In this document: piece after piece, positions 32,189-41,415 of the stretch
Position numbering within the stretch: the first letter of the stretch is position 1
Layout of the letters: each line of letters opens with the position of its first letter
Source of the DNA: JAJVID01 sp035714085
GTDB taxonomy: Bacteria; Acidobacteriota; Blastocatellia; RBC074
Direction of reading: 5' to 3'
Length of the DNA: 64,000 nucleotides
NCBI GenBank assembly: GCA_035714085.1
Contig: DASTMP010000227.1
Span: 1 to 64,000 of the forward strand
The notes under the pieces: model-generated
Databases searched by the model: none
Seen by the model: only the letters and a program-made list of their open reading frames with translations
Told to the model about the DNA's origin: nothing
Translations under genes and position numbers: made by a program

Positions 32189-34507
32189 ATGAGTGAGCCA
32201 GCAAAACCCAATTACGAGTTCGGTTCTTTTCGTCTCGACCCCGCAGAGCGATCGCTGCGGCGTGATGGCGTCCCTGTGCAGCTCACGCCGAAGATGTTCG
32301 ATATCCTGTTATTTCTGGTCGAGCGCAGCGGACGGTTGGTAAGCAAGGATGAATTGATGCGCGCAGTCTGGCCCGACACTTTCGTGGAAGACGCCAATCT
32401 GACCGTTAACATTTCTTCCCTGAGAAAGGCGTTGGGCGAAACTGGCAACGGGCATCAATATATCGAGACGGTGCAACGACGCGGTTATAGGTTCGGCGCT
32501 GACGTGAATGAGTGTGGGGGCGCCGGGGCGGAGACGGTTGCGGCGACGGCGGAACAAGAACAGGTCGCTCGTCCACGCGCCGGAGGCGGAAAAGTCTCCG
32601 CGCGCAAACTGGCGATAGGCGCCGTCGCCGTCGCCATCGCTTTGGCCGGAATCTATAAATTTGGAGACTCACGCTGGCGGCGGTCCGAATCGTCTTTCCA
32701 AACAATGAAGGTCGTCAAGTTGACGACGAGCGGTAAAGTGGCGGAGGCGGTCATCTCTCCCGACGGCAAATATGTGGCTTACGTCTTCGGGGATGGCGGA
32801 AAGCGAAGCATACGCGTAAAACAGCTCGCCGCCGAAAGTGAAGTGGAAATTGTCGCGCCGTCGGAACTCCCTATGGGCGGAATGACTTTTTCCCGCGACA
32901 GCAATTACATCTACTTCCAGAAGGCGGATAAGGAAACGATGTTCCCCGCGCTATATCAAACATCTGTCTTGGGCGGCACGGAGAGAAGGTTGCTGAACCC
33001 GGCCACTGCAGATACAAGGGCGCGGGCGGGGATTTCGAGCGGCGTCACATTCTCTCCGGACGGCGCGCGGATGTCCTTCCTGCGCCTGACCAACGGGCCT
33101 AAAGAGTCGTTCTTGATCGTCGCCAACGCCGACGGCTCAGGCGATCGGACCTTAGCGGTTCGTCGTTGGCCGGAGGCCTTCGCAGGCTCTCCCGCCTGGT
33201 CGCCGGACGGTAAGACGATATTCTGTCAGACGTATAGCAACGAGAGCCGGTATGACCGCGGCTTCGTCGCCATCTCAGCGGCGGACGGGGCGATGCAAAA
33301 TGTCAGCTCGAAGAGATGGGCTCCTGGGCAGTTCGCGTGGTTGCCTGACAGCGCCGGATTGATATTCGCCGCGGCTGAAGACGCGCCCGACTCTACTTCA
33401 TCAAATTCCCAAATCTGGCGTCTCTCTTTCCCAGGTGGCGAAGCGCGGAGGATCACCAACGACCTGAGCAACTACGGAAGCGTGAGTCTGACCGCCGACG
33501 CCGGCGCCCTGGTCGCCGTACAGCGGGAGCGGCTGTCCAGCCTCTGGCTCGTCCCTCGCGGCGATGCGACCCGCGCCAGACAGATTACATTCAGCGCCGG
33601 CAAACGCGAAGGCCTTGCTGGGCTGGCCACACTGCCCGATGGGCGCATCGTCTATGACGTGGATGCCGGAGTCGCGGGGCAAAGAAACATCGTGATTGTG
33701 AATCCCGACGGCGGCAATCCCAAACAATTGACGACCAATGCCCAAGGCCGCATCAACACCAACCAGGCAGTTTCGCCTGACGGAAGCTTCATCGTTTATG
33801 CCTCGGCCACTGACCGTCCTCACCTCTGGCGCATGGATTCCGACGGCGGCGCCTCGCGTCAATTGACCTTCGGCGGCGGCGAGTTCGCTCCACGGATTTC
33901 GCCGGATGGGAAATGGGTCGTTTACAACGCTATGAATGAAGGTAGAGGGACGATCTGGAAGGCCTCACTCGACGGCGACGCGCGCCAATTGACCTTCGGC
34001 GGCGGCGAGAACGATCCGCAGATTTCGCCGGACGGAAAATGGATTGTCTATGTCGCTAAGTATGCGGAAGAGCCGACTATCTGGAAAGCGCCGGTCGACG
34101 GCGGCCAGGCAATCCAACTCACGAATAAACCTTCAGCGCGACCGAGGATCTCGCCAGATGGGAAGATGATAGTTTGCCTCTATTGGGATGAATGGCCGAA
34201 TAAAACGCCGAAGCTCGCCGTTATTCCCATTTCGGGCAAAGGGCCGGTCAAAACTATCGACCTTGATCCTCGCACTCAAGAGGATGTTCGTTGGTCGCCC
34301 GATGGAAAGGAGTTGACATATATTGAACACCGCGCAGGCGTATCCAACCTCTGGAGCCTCCCGCTCGACGGACGCGCGCCCCGCCAGTTGACCGACTTCA
34401 AATCGGATCGCATCTACAACTACGTCTGGTCGCGCGACGGGGACCATCTCGTCTGTGTGCGCGGCGTTGATGTGAGCGACGCTGTGTTGATCAGCGGCTT
34501 CAAGTAA
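32189..34507 (+). CDS. Transmembrane winged-helix regulator with TolB/WD40-like sensor
   Basis: 772 residues. Residues about 8-105 are an OmpR/PhoB-type winged helix (FGSFRLDPAERSLRRDG, SKDELMRAVWPDTFVEDANLTVNISSLRKALGE, YIETVQRRGYRF) as in CadC. A transmembrane helix lies at about 141-160, and the remainder is a PD40/TolB-type beta-propeller with many SPDGK units (ISPDGKWVVY, FSPDGARMSF). It is a one-component membrane regulator type common in Acidobacteriota. The ATG at 32189 is chosen; the frame is open upstream to 32036 but that stretch lacks domain similarity. The target is unknown. Confidence 0.92.
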   Translation: MSEPAKPNYEFGSFRLDPAERSLRRDGVPVQLTPKMFDILLFLVERSGRLVSKDELMRAVWPDTFVEDANLTVNISSLRKALGETGNGHQYIETVQRRGYRFGADVNECGGAGAETVAATAEQEQVARPRAGGGKVSARKLAIGAVAVAIALAGIYKFGDSRWRRSESSFQTMKVVKLTTSGKVAEAVISPDGKYVAYVFGDGGKRSIRVKQLAAESEVEIVAPSELPMGGMTFSRDSNYIYFQKADKETMFPALYQTSVLGGTERRLLNPATADTRARAGISSGVTFSPDGARMSFLRLTNGPKESFLIVANADGSGDRTLAVRRWPEAFAGSPAWSPDGKTIFCQTYSNESRYDRGFVAISAADGAMQNVSSKRWAPGQFAWLPDSAGLIFAAAEDAPDSTSSNSQIWRLSFPGGEARRITNDLSNYGSVSLTADAGALVAVQRERLSSLWLVPRGDATRARQITFSAGKREGLAGLATLPDGRIVYDVDAGVAGQRNIVIVNPDGGNPKQLTTNAQGRINTNQAVSPDGSFIVYASATDRPHLWRMDSDGGASRQLTFGGGEFAPRISPDGKWVVYNAMNEGRGTIWKASLDGDARQLTFGGGENDPQISPDGKWIVYVAKYAEEPTIWKAPVDGGQAIQLTNKPSARPRISPDGKMIVCLYWDEWPNKTPKLAVIPISGKGPVKTIDLDPRTQEDVRWSPDGKELTYIEHRAGVSNLWSLPLDGRAPRQLTDFKSDRIYNYVWSRDGDHLVCVRGVDVSDAVLISGFK

Positions 34508-34911
34508 TAAGGTTGATTGTCCAAATTTAGGAACCGCGATTCTCAGCAACGAACTCCTCAGACAACGCGTTCCTTAAACCGATCAATACGCGCGCGACAT
34601 CTTTCTGACAATCTTGTCGCGCATTCTCGCCCAAACGACATTTTTGAAGCCTCCGCTCGAAGAGATTCGAATGGCGCAAAATTCATCGTCAGATCGAACT
34701 CGATGTCTAACAAGCTTTTCTCCGCGACGTGGCCTTATTGCTCGAGACTTCGGCGCCGAAGTTGCGGTTTTGCGCAGCTTGATTAGATTGATTATTGGTT
34801 TTATTGAAAGCGGATTTAAGCTCGCTGCGCTATCATCACCGCGACCCGGTTTTTACCGGCGGCGCTTTTGACCGCCGGCGAAGCCAATAAATTCAATGGA
34901 GAAGGAGAAGA
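34508..34911. other. Gene-free 404-bp region
   Basis: It holds one copy (34513-34583) of a 71-bp direct repeat whose other copy follows the next two genes (35997-36067), and a short GC-rich inverted repeat (34856-34862 with 34872-34878). Open frames here (such as one at 34517-34786) have no recognisable product. Confidence 0.6.
34513..34583. repeat. 71-bp direct repeat, copy 1
   Basis: Matches 35997-36067 at about 81% by eye (13 differences in 70), same orientation. Each copy begins within 15 bp after the end of a gene. Together they bracket the HAD phosphatase and small membrane protein genes. Confidence 0.78.
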
Positions 34912-35745
34912 ATGAAGCATTATCTGTTTGCAAGCGATTTCGATCAGACACTAAGTTTCAACGATTCCGGTCTCATTTTAAGCGAGATACTTGGCGTATC
35001 GGGTTTTGAAGAGCGTGTGGCGGGAATGGCGAGGATCAACCTTGCGCAGCAAGGAGGCGAGCTTGCCTATTTGCTGTTGCACGACCCCGAATTCCGTCGC
35101 GTCCGCAAAGAGCATTTGATTGAAGCCGGTAAGCGAATCCGGCTCAAACAGAACATACGTTTGCTGCCCAAAATACTTAGCGACGGAATCGAAGGTCATC
35201 AATTTACTTTTTACGTCATCTCGGCGGCGCCTGAAGAGGTGATCCAATCGGCGCTCGAAGACATCGTGCCGCCGGATCATATCTTCGGCTCACGCTTCAA
35301 CTATCATCCGCAGACCGGCGAGATCGAATCCGTTGTCCGCGTTCCGGCGGGTTACGGCAAGGTCGCGACGCTCGACGAATTGCAGGAGCGACTTAAAATC
35401 AGTTCCGACCGCATCATTTACGTGGGCGACGGCGGTTCCGACATTCACGTTATGCTGCACGTCAACCGCCGCGACGGATTCACCGTGGCAGTTTCAGAAA
35501 ACAAATACATCGCGCCCATCGCCAAACGTTCGATTCTCAGCGAAGACGCGTTGAGTCCTTTGATTCCCGTGCTCGAAGAGATCGTCGGCCTGACAGATCC
35601 GGCGAGCATCCGCTCGCTGTTCGAATCTCACGGCCTGCAGATTCAGGAGTGGGACAAGGTCAAGACCGATTGGCTGAAGATCGGCGAGATCTTTCCAAAA
35701 TCATTTGCCCATTCGGCGAACAATCTGGGGGCGGGCAATGATTGA
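34912..35745 (+). CDS. HAD-superfamily phosphatase
   Basis: 277 residues. HAD motif I is DFDQTL (residues 9-14), motif II lies in YVISAAPEEVIQSAL and motif IV in IIYVGDGGSDIHVM. The layout (helical cap of the C1 type, then the core) resembles phosphoserine phosphatase-like enzymes. The substrate is not predictable. GGAGAAGGAGAAG precedes the ATG. The last 8 bp overlap the start of the small membrane protein gene, so they are translated together. Confidence 0.87.
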   Translation: MKHYLFASDFDQTLSFNDSGLILSEILGVSGFEERVAGMARINLAQQGGELAYLLLHDPEFRRVRKEHLIEAGKRIRLKQNIRLLPKILSDGIEGHQFTFYVISAAPEEVIQSALEDIVPPDHIFGSRFNYHPQTGEIESVVRVPAGYGKVATLDELQERLKISSDRIIYVGDGGSDIHVMLHVNRRDGFTVAVSENKYIAPIAKRSILSEDALSPLIPVLEEIVGLTDPASIRSLFESHGLQIQEWDKVKTDWLKIGEIFPKSFAHSANNLGAGND

Positions 35746-35983
35746 GTGGGTTGGATGGATAGCCACGGCCGTCTTCGCCGTTTCATATTTATGCCGCCGG
35801 CCCGCCGCGATGCGTCGCGTTCAGGCTCTGGCGGCGACGCTCTGGATCGTTTATGGAATCACCATCAGCGCTCCTCCGATCATCGTCGCCAATCTGGTGG
35901 TCGCGGCGGTGGCGATTATTTCTTCGTTTCAACGCCGCGATCAAGGCAGCCGCTTGAAAGCGCAGGCCGAATCTATCCGGTAA
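35738..35983 (+). CDS. Small membrane protein, SemiSWEET/YgjV-like
   Basis: 81 residues, three hydrophobic helices (IEWVGWIATAVFAVSYL, VQALAATLWIVYGITI, PIIVANLVVAAVAII). The pattern W/YGxxxxxxPxxxxN matches half of YgjV-like and PQ-loop/SemiSWEET proteins, which dimerise to move small solutes. A clear PQ motif is missing, so transport is only a suggestion. The start overlaps the HAD gene by 8 bp. Confidence 0.68.
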   Translation: MIEWVGWIATAVFAVSYLCRRPAAMRRVQALAATLWIVYGITISAPPIIVANLVVAAVAIISSFQRRDQGSRLKAQAESIR

Positions 35984-35996
35984 GTTGGCAGGTAAA

Positions 35997-36067
35997 TTGA
36001 TTGCCCGAATTTGGGAACCAAGATTCTCAATAGCGAACACCTCAGACCACGCGTTCCCGAACCCGAC
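35997..36067. repeat. 71-bp direct repeat, copy 2
   Basis: Second copy of the repeat at 34513-34583, same orientation, 14 bp after the small membrane protein stop. Confidence 0.78.
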
Positions 36068-36137
36068 TGAGCTTTATCAGTAATTTAGCTCAGCCACACC
36101 TTGGGCACGCTACTTGGAACAAAACATTCAATTAACT

Positions 36138-36165
36138 GCAGGGCAAACTGACAGGTTTGCCCTGC
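36138..36165 (+). terminator. Rho-independent-type terminator
   Basis: Perfect 11-bp stem GCAGGGCAAAC / GTTTGCCCTGC with a 6-base loop, followed by CTTCTTT. It lies 155 bp after the small membrane protein gene and before the first ADOP gene. The U-tract is short. Confidence 0.65.
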
Positions 36166-36190
36166 CTTCTTTGGAAACGCCTTTGTGAAT

Positions 36191-36284
36191 GGGTGTCAGG
36201 CGTCAGGTGTCAGGATAGAGTCTGCGGCCTCATTCCTTATCCGAAATCTGACACCTGACACCTGACACCTGACACCTGACACCT
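36191..36284. repeat. Heptamer hairpin, family B (CAGGTGT), copy 1, inverted core
   Basis: Left arm GGTGTCAGGCGTCAGGTGT (36192-36210); right arm is five tandem ACACCTG units (36250-36284). The core between them reads, on the minus strand, GATAAGGAATGAGGCCGCAG, matching copies 2 and 5 in opposite orientation. It ends 16 bp before the first ADOP ATG. Confidence 0.87.
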
Positions 36285-36300
36285 TCTTCTGGAGAGAGCC

Positions 36301-38745
36301 ATGCGAACATTTTGGCAAGACCTGCGCTTCGGCGCGCGAATGCTGCTAAAGAAGCCCGGCTTTACGATTGTAGCCGTCATCACTTTGGCGATGGGCATCG
36401 GCGCGAATACGGCCGTATTCAGTTTGATCAACGCGGTGTTGCTCCGACCGCTGCCGTTTTATGAACCGGAGCGGTTGGTGATGGTGTGGGAAGAAGCGTC
36501 GTTCGCCGGTTTCCCGCAGCAGGAACCGGCCCCGGCGAACTACATTGATTGGAAGGCGCGGCAGTCAGTCTTCGAGGATATGGCGGCGATGGCCTTCTCG
36601 ACTTTCAGACTGACGGGCGACGGCGAGCCGCAGCAGATTTTCGCCAATTCGGTCACCGCAAACTTCTTTCCTGTGCTCGGGATTGCGCCTGCTCTCGGCA
36701 GGACGTTTTCGCCGGAAGAAGAGAAATCGGGGGCGAATAAAGTCGTCGTGCTCAGCTACAAATTCTGGCAGACGCGGTACGGCGGCGAGCGCGACATCAT
36801 CGGCCGGGAGATTCTGCTCGACGACGAGAAATATTCTGTCATTGGCGTAATGCCCGCAGAATTCCAGTTTATGAACAGTTACATCGCGTTGTATGTTCCG
36901 ATGGCGCACGGTCAGGAGATGTGGGCTGATCGCCGCAGCCATGATCTGAACGTGGTGGCGCGAATGAAGCGTGGCGTCGGTCTGCAACAGGCTCGAGCGG
37001 ACATTCAAACGATCACGCAGCGCATCGCCCTGCAACATCCCCACGAATCGTTCGATGGAAGGTTGGGATCGGTAACGCTGCCGCTGCACGAGCAACTGGC
37101 CGGAGAGAGCGGCCGCCAGTTGATCGTCCTGCTCGCGGCAGTCGGATTGGTCTTACTGATCGCATGCGCCAACATCGCCGGCTTGCTGCTCGCACGCGCG
37201 GCCGGTCGCCGAAGGGAGATCGCTGTTCGCGCGGCGCTGGGCGCTGGGCGTGGCCGGATCGTCCGGCAGTTGCTGACCGAGAGCCTGCTGCTCGCCTTCG
37301 CCGGCGGACTGGCCGGGTTATTACTGGCTTCGTGGAGTTTCGCCTTCCTGGAAAAACTGATCCCGGTCGGAATGGCGCTTTCGACCAGTTTGACGATTGA
37401 TAGGCATGTGTTGGGCTACACGCTACTGGTCGCGCTTCTGACCGGCGTGATCTTTGGCCTGGCGCCTGCGCTTCAGGCGTCGAAGGTCGATTTGAACGAG
37501 GTGTTGAAAGAGGGCGGCCAGACAAGCTCCGCCGCGGGCGGCGGCAGGTTGCGCGGCGCGATGGTGGTGTTTGAGATCGCGATGGCGATGGCGCTGCTAG
37601 TGTGCGCAGGCTTGCTGATTCAGACCTTCCATAAATTGAGCGGCCAGTATTCATTCCTTCAGCCGGAAAAAATCCTGACGATGAGGACCAGGTTGCCGCG
37701 CGACAAGTACAAAGAGATGTGGCAGCGAAAAAACTTCTACGACCAAACGCTGGCGCGGGTGAAAACGCTGCCGGGAGTCATTTCGGCGGGATACACGACA
37801 ACGTTTCCGCTGCAGTGGAAAGGCGGTACAAGCGCCTTCCGGCCTGAAGGCGGACAACTCATATCCGGATCGTCTTACGACGCCCTTTATCGCCAGGTGA
37901 CGGCCGATTATTTGCAGTCGATGAGCATTCCATTGCGACAGGGACGGTATTTCGACGAAACCGATAATGAGCGATCAATGCCGTCGGCGATCATTAACGA
38001 AACGATGGCGCGGCAATACTGGCCTGATGGGAATGCGCTGGGCAAGAGATTCCGGCTCGGCGGTTCCGATTCGAATGCGAAGCAATGGCCACAATGGATA
38101 ACAGTGGTCGGCGTTGTCGCCGACATCAGGCAGATGGGGATTGACGCTCCGGTCAAAGCCGAAATGTACCTACCATATCAGCAGGATAAATCTCATTGGT
38201 GGATGTCGCCGTTCATGCTGGCGATTCGGGTGAGCGGCGATCCGATGAACCTGGTCGCCGCCGTGAGCCGCGAGATTCACGCGGTTGATCCCAATCAACC
38301 GATCTCCGTGATTGCGACGATGGCTAAACTGCTGGGCGAAGAGACTGAGCAGCGTCAAGTGGCAATGATCCTGCTGGCGACCTTCGCCGGAATAGCGTTG
38401 CTGCTCGCCGCGTTGGGAATTTATGGCGTGCTGGCATATTTCGTCGCGCAGCGTACCCGGGAGATCGGCGTTCGTGTGGCGCTGGGCGCCAGGAGCCACG
38501 ATGTGATGAAGATGGTGATGAAGCAGGGGATGACGTTGACGTTGTTCGGAACGGGGCTTGGTCTGATCAGCGGATTGGCCTTGGCTCGATTGATGAAGAG
38601 CCTGCTGTTCGGCGTGAGCGCGACTGACCCGCTGACGTTTGCGGCGGTTGCGACACTGCTGGCGATAGTGGCAATGCTGGCCTGTTACATCCCTGCGCGG
38701 CGGGCGACGAAAGTTGACCCGGTGGTCGCGCTCAGATGCGAATAG
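36301..38745 (+). CDS. ADOP-type ABC efflux permease 1
   Basis: 814 residues. Leader helix FWQDLRFGARMLLKKPG, then the first transmembrane helix (about 20-42), a MacB-like periplasmic domain, a first FtsX three-helix unit (about 275-400, with LLIACANIAGLLLARAAGRR), a second periplasmic domain (about 450-680) and a second FtsX unit (about 690-800), ending CYIPARRATKVDPVVALRCE. That is a duplicated MacB-type permease without an ATPase domain; none is encoded in the window. It is the first of two adjacent ADOP genes and has a family B repeat on each side. GGAGAG precedes the ATG. Confidence 0.93.
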   Translation: MRTFWQDLRFGARMLLKKPGFTIVAVITLAMGIGANTAVFSLINAVLLRPLPFYEPERLVMVWEEASFAGFPQQEPAPANYIDWKARQSVFEDMAAMAFSTFRLTGDGEPQQIFANSVTANFFPVLGIAPALGRTFSPEEEKSGANKVVVLSYKFWQTRYGGERDIIGREILLDDEKYSVIGVMPAEFQFMNSYIALYVPMAHGQEMWADRRSHDLNVVARMKRGVGLQQARADIQTITQRIALQHPHESFDGRLGSVTLPLHEQLAGESGRQLIVLLAAVGLVLLIACANIAGLLLARAAGRRREIAVRAALGAGRGRIVRQLLTESLLLAFAGGLAGLLLASWSFAFLEKLIPVGMALSTSLTIDRHVLGYTLLVALLTGVIFGLAPALQASKVDLNEVLKEGGQTSSAAGGGRLRGAMVVFEIAMAMALLVCAGLLIQTFHKLSGQYSFLQPEKILTMRTRLPRDKYKEMWQRKNFYDQTLARVKTLPGVISAGYTTTFPLQWKGGTSAFRPEGGQLISGSSYDALYRQVTADYLQSMSIPLRQGRYFDETDNERSMPSAIINETMARQYWPDGNALGKRFRLGGSDSNAKQWPQWITVVGVVADIRQMGIDAPVKAEMYLPYQQDKSHWWMSPFMLAIRVSGDPMNLVAAVSREIHAVDPNQPISVIATMAKLLGEETEQRQVAMILLATFAGIALLLAALGIYGVLAYFVAQRTREIGVRVALGARSHDVMKMVMKQGMTLTLFGTGLGLISGLALARLMKSLLFGVSATDPLTFAAVATLLAIVAMLACYIPARRATKVDPVVALRCE

Positions 38746-38872
38746 GTTTCAGGTTTCAGGTTTCAGGCGCCAGGTTCCAGGTTTCAGGTTTCAGGTTTAA
38801 GATAAGGAATGACGCCGCAGATTCTATTCTGACACCTGACACCTGGAACCTGGAACCTGACACCTGGCGCCT
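38746..38872. repeat. Heptamer hairpin, family B, copy 2
   Basis: Left arm: tandem CAGGTTT units with variant units (38746-38797). Core GATAAGGAATGACGCCGCAG (38801-38820). Right arm: ACACCTG and GGAACCT units (38830-38868). It fills the space between ADOP 1 and ADOP 2. Confidence 0.88.
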
Positions 38873-38887
38873 TCTTTGAGAGGAATT

Positions 38888-41377
38888 ATGCAAACACTGT
38901 GGCAAGACCTGCGCTTTGGAGCGCGAATGCTGTTGAAGAAACCGGGATTCACGCTGATCGCCGTTTTCACACTGGGATTAGGCATCGGCGTCAACACCGC
39001 TCTGTTTACGCTCTTCAATACTCTGATTCGCCCGCTCAGCATTAAAGACCCCGACGCGGTTGTCAGGCTTAATCACATCAGTAACAAAGGCAGTAAGTTC
39101 TCTTTCCCTGACTACCAGTACTTCCGTGATCAGACAAAAGTCTTTTCCACGCTTGTCGCGCACGCGGATGAGCGGTTCCTGCTTGGCGCCAAGAAGGCGG
39201 AAGAACCGCAGGAGATCAGGGGAGAGTTCGTGTCAGGCAATTTCTTCTCTGAGCTGGGCGGCGAAGCCATCCTCGGACGAACTTTCGCGCCGGAAGAGAG
39301 CGATGCGCCGGGCAAGGGCCAGGTCGTGGTTCTGAGCCACCGCTTCTGGCAGCGTCGTTTTGCCGGGGACCCGGACATTGTAGGGCGGACGATTTTGCTC
39401 AACGGAAAGCCATTCACAATCATCGGCGTGACGAGGCCAGATTTCACCGGTCTCTCTTCGACGCTGCCTGAGCTCTGGGCGCCGATGACGATGAGATCGG
39501 AAATGGCGACTGTGGATTTATATATGCCGGCGCTGCGGGGCGTTCCTCCCGCGAGAGAAGATTGGTTCGGCAAACGGGACTTGCAATGGTTGGACGTGGT
39601 TGGTCGCCTCAAACCCGGTAAGAGATTGGAAGAAGCGCGCGCGGAGATGAGCGTTCTGTTCGGCCAACTTGCGCGCGCTTACCCGGAGATTGATCCCAAA
39701 GACTCCGTCCGTGTTATCCCGATGTCGGGGTTTGGAAAAGTTTCCCGTCACGCCTGGCGAACCTTCGGAATTGTGTTGAGCATGACCGGCATCGTCTTGT
39801 TGATCGCCTGCTCCAACCTCGCCAATCTGACGATTGCGCGCGCGACGACGCGGCAGAAAGAAATCGGCGTGCGACTCTGTCTGGGCGCTAGTCGCTGGCG
39901 CGTGATCCGGCAGTTGCTGACCGAAAGTCTGTTGCTTGCCTTGTTGGGCGGCGTCGCGGGATTGTTCCTGGCCTGGTGGAGTCTGGAAACGGGCGCCGCG
40001 ACGGCGGTCATTGGCATTGCGGGGCCGGCTCTCAATCTCACGCCCGACGCGCGAATCCTGACCGCCACGTTCCTGCTCTCGCTTCTGAGCGGCGTCGCAT
40101 TCGGTCTGGTTCCCGCGCTGCAGGCGACGCGCGCGAACCTGGTCGCCACGATCAAAGACGAAGGCTCCGCGTTCAGCCGGCGTCTTTCGCGTTCATGGCT
40201 GCGCAACGGACTCGTTGTTGCGCAGGTGGCGCTCAGTCTGCTGTTGTTGGTTCCCGCCGGACTGCTGTTGCATGGGCTTGCGCAGGTCCTGACGACCGAT
40301 CCCGGCTTCGAGACGAAGAAAGTGTTGGTCGTCGGTTACAGCCTGGAATTGAGCGGTTATGACCAGGCGAGGGCGCGGAGCTTCAACCAGCAATTGCGAG
40401 CGCGATTGGCGGCCCTGCCAGGCGTTGAATTGGTCAGCGCCGGCGACCGTCCGTTAGACGGAGGCCGTCTGACGATCACCGTTCCTGGCAAAGTGTCGGC
40501 GGAGGGGCTGACGATGCGCGCTTCTTACCTCGATGTCGGGCAGGATTGGTTTAAAACCTTCGGAATTCCGATTGTTCGCGGACGCGGATTTACGGCGGAA
40601 GAGACGCAGGCCGGGGCGGAAGTCGTGGTCGTGAGCGAGGCCACGGCGCGTAATCTGTGGCCGGGCGACGAACCGCTAGGCAAATTGCTGCGGATGGAGA
40701 AGCGAGAGAATGAAGGCGCTGAAAAAATCTTTGTGACCACTCGCGTCATCGGCGTAGCTCGTGACGCGCAGACCGATAAAATCGACAACATCCCGCCGGT
40801 CACTCTTTATCTCCCGCAGGAACCGAGTCGATGGCTGGACACCGCTTTGCTGGTGAGGACGTCCCGCGACGCCGGAGAGATGAAGGCGGCGATACGAGCC
40901 GAAGCCCGCGCGTTGGAGCCAGTGCTCAGGCTCTGGCTCAACTCGATGGAGGAGATCATTGCTGACAATGGGTGGATCAAGAGCATACGAGAAACGGCGT
41001 GGTTGGCGACCGGCCTGGGGCTGCTTGCCTTGCTCCTGGCGGCCATCGGCATTTATGGCGTGATGGCTTATGCTGTCGCCGAGCGGACACGTGAAATCGG
41101 CATCCGTATGGCTTTGGGAGCGAGCCGGCGCGACACGCTGCGACTGATTCTTGGACAGGGCCTATGGTTGGTCGCGCTTGGCGCGGCGCTTGGCGGCGCG
41201 GGCGGCGCCGTTTTCTCTCGATTGCTGAGGTCGTTCCTGTTCGGTCTCAGTCCCTTCGATCCAATCGCCTACTCAACCGTCGCGTTGTTGTTGGTGGCGG
41301 TTGCGGTTGTCGCCTGTCTCGTCCCGGCGCGGCGAGCGATGAAAGTAGACCCGATGGTCGCGCTTCGATGCGAGTGA
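38888..41377 (+). CDS. ADOP-type ABC efflux permease 2
   Basis: 829 residues with the same two-FtsX layout. It is the most divergent in the first FtsX unit (LIACSNLANLTIARATTRQKEIG) and in the leader-proximal region (NTALFTLFNTLIRPLSIKDP). The start at 38888 has AGGAAT just upstream; a TTG at 38876 in frame is rejected. The amidase gene follows after 38 bp with no repeat between them, so this permease probably heads the operon with the four hydrolase-type genes. Confidence 0.93.
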   Translation: MQTLWQDLRFGARMLLKKPGFTLIAVFTLGLGIGVNTALFTLFNTLIRPLSIKDPDAVVRLNHISNKGSKFSFPDYQYFRDQTKVFSTLVAHADERFLLGAKKAEEPQEIRGEFVSGNFFSELGGEAILGRTFAPEESDAPGKGQVVVLSHRFWQRRFAGDPDIVGRTILLNGKPFTIIGVTRPDFTGLSSTLPELWAPMTMRSEMATVDLYMPALRGVPPAREDWFGKRDLQWLDVVGRLKPGKRLEEARAEMSVLFGQLARAYPEIDPKDSVRVIPMSGFGKVSRHAWRTFGIVLSMTGIVLLIACSNLANLTIARATTRQKEIGVRLCLGASRWRVIRQLLTESLLLALLGGVAGLFLAWWSLETGAATAVIGIAGPALNLTPDARILTATFLLSLLSGVAFGLVPALQATRANLVATIKDEGSAFSRRLSRSWLRNGLVVAQVALSLLLLVPAGLLLHGLAQVLTTDPGFETKKVLVVGYSLELSGYDQARARSFNQQLRARLAALPGVELVSAGDRPLDGGRLTITVPGKVSAEGLTMRASYLDVGQDWFKTFGIPIVRGRGFTAEETQAGAEVVVVSEATARNLWPGDEPLGKLLRMEKRENEGAEKIFVTTRVIGVARDAQTDKIDNIPPVTLYLPQEPSRWLDTALLVRTSRDAGEMKAAIRAEARALEPVLRLWLNSMEEIIADNGWIKSIRETAWLATGLGLLALLLAAIGIYGVMAYAVAERTREIGIRMALGASRRDTLRLILGQGLWLVALGAALGGAGGAVFSRLLRSFLFGLSPFDPIAYSTVALLLVAVAVVACLVPARRAMKVDPMVALRCE

Positions 41378-41415
41378 GCGCGACCCGTTCCTCCGATCAG
41401 AAAGGGCGCGCGACG

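Noticed and set aside
34517..34786. Small open frame after the winged-helix/TolB gene
   Set aside because: No similarity and it starts in the 71-bp direct repeat; the corresponding stretch at the second copy has no matching frame.
36241..36285. Possible CRISPR array (tandem ACACCTG units)
   Set aside because: Units are only 7 bp with no spacers and form one arm of a hairpin; no cas genes are near.
41164..41415. 84-codon N-terminal extension of the amidase inside ADOP 2
   Set aside because: The extension is out-of-frame permease DNA; a signal sequence begins at the 41416 ATG.
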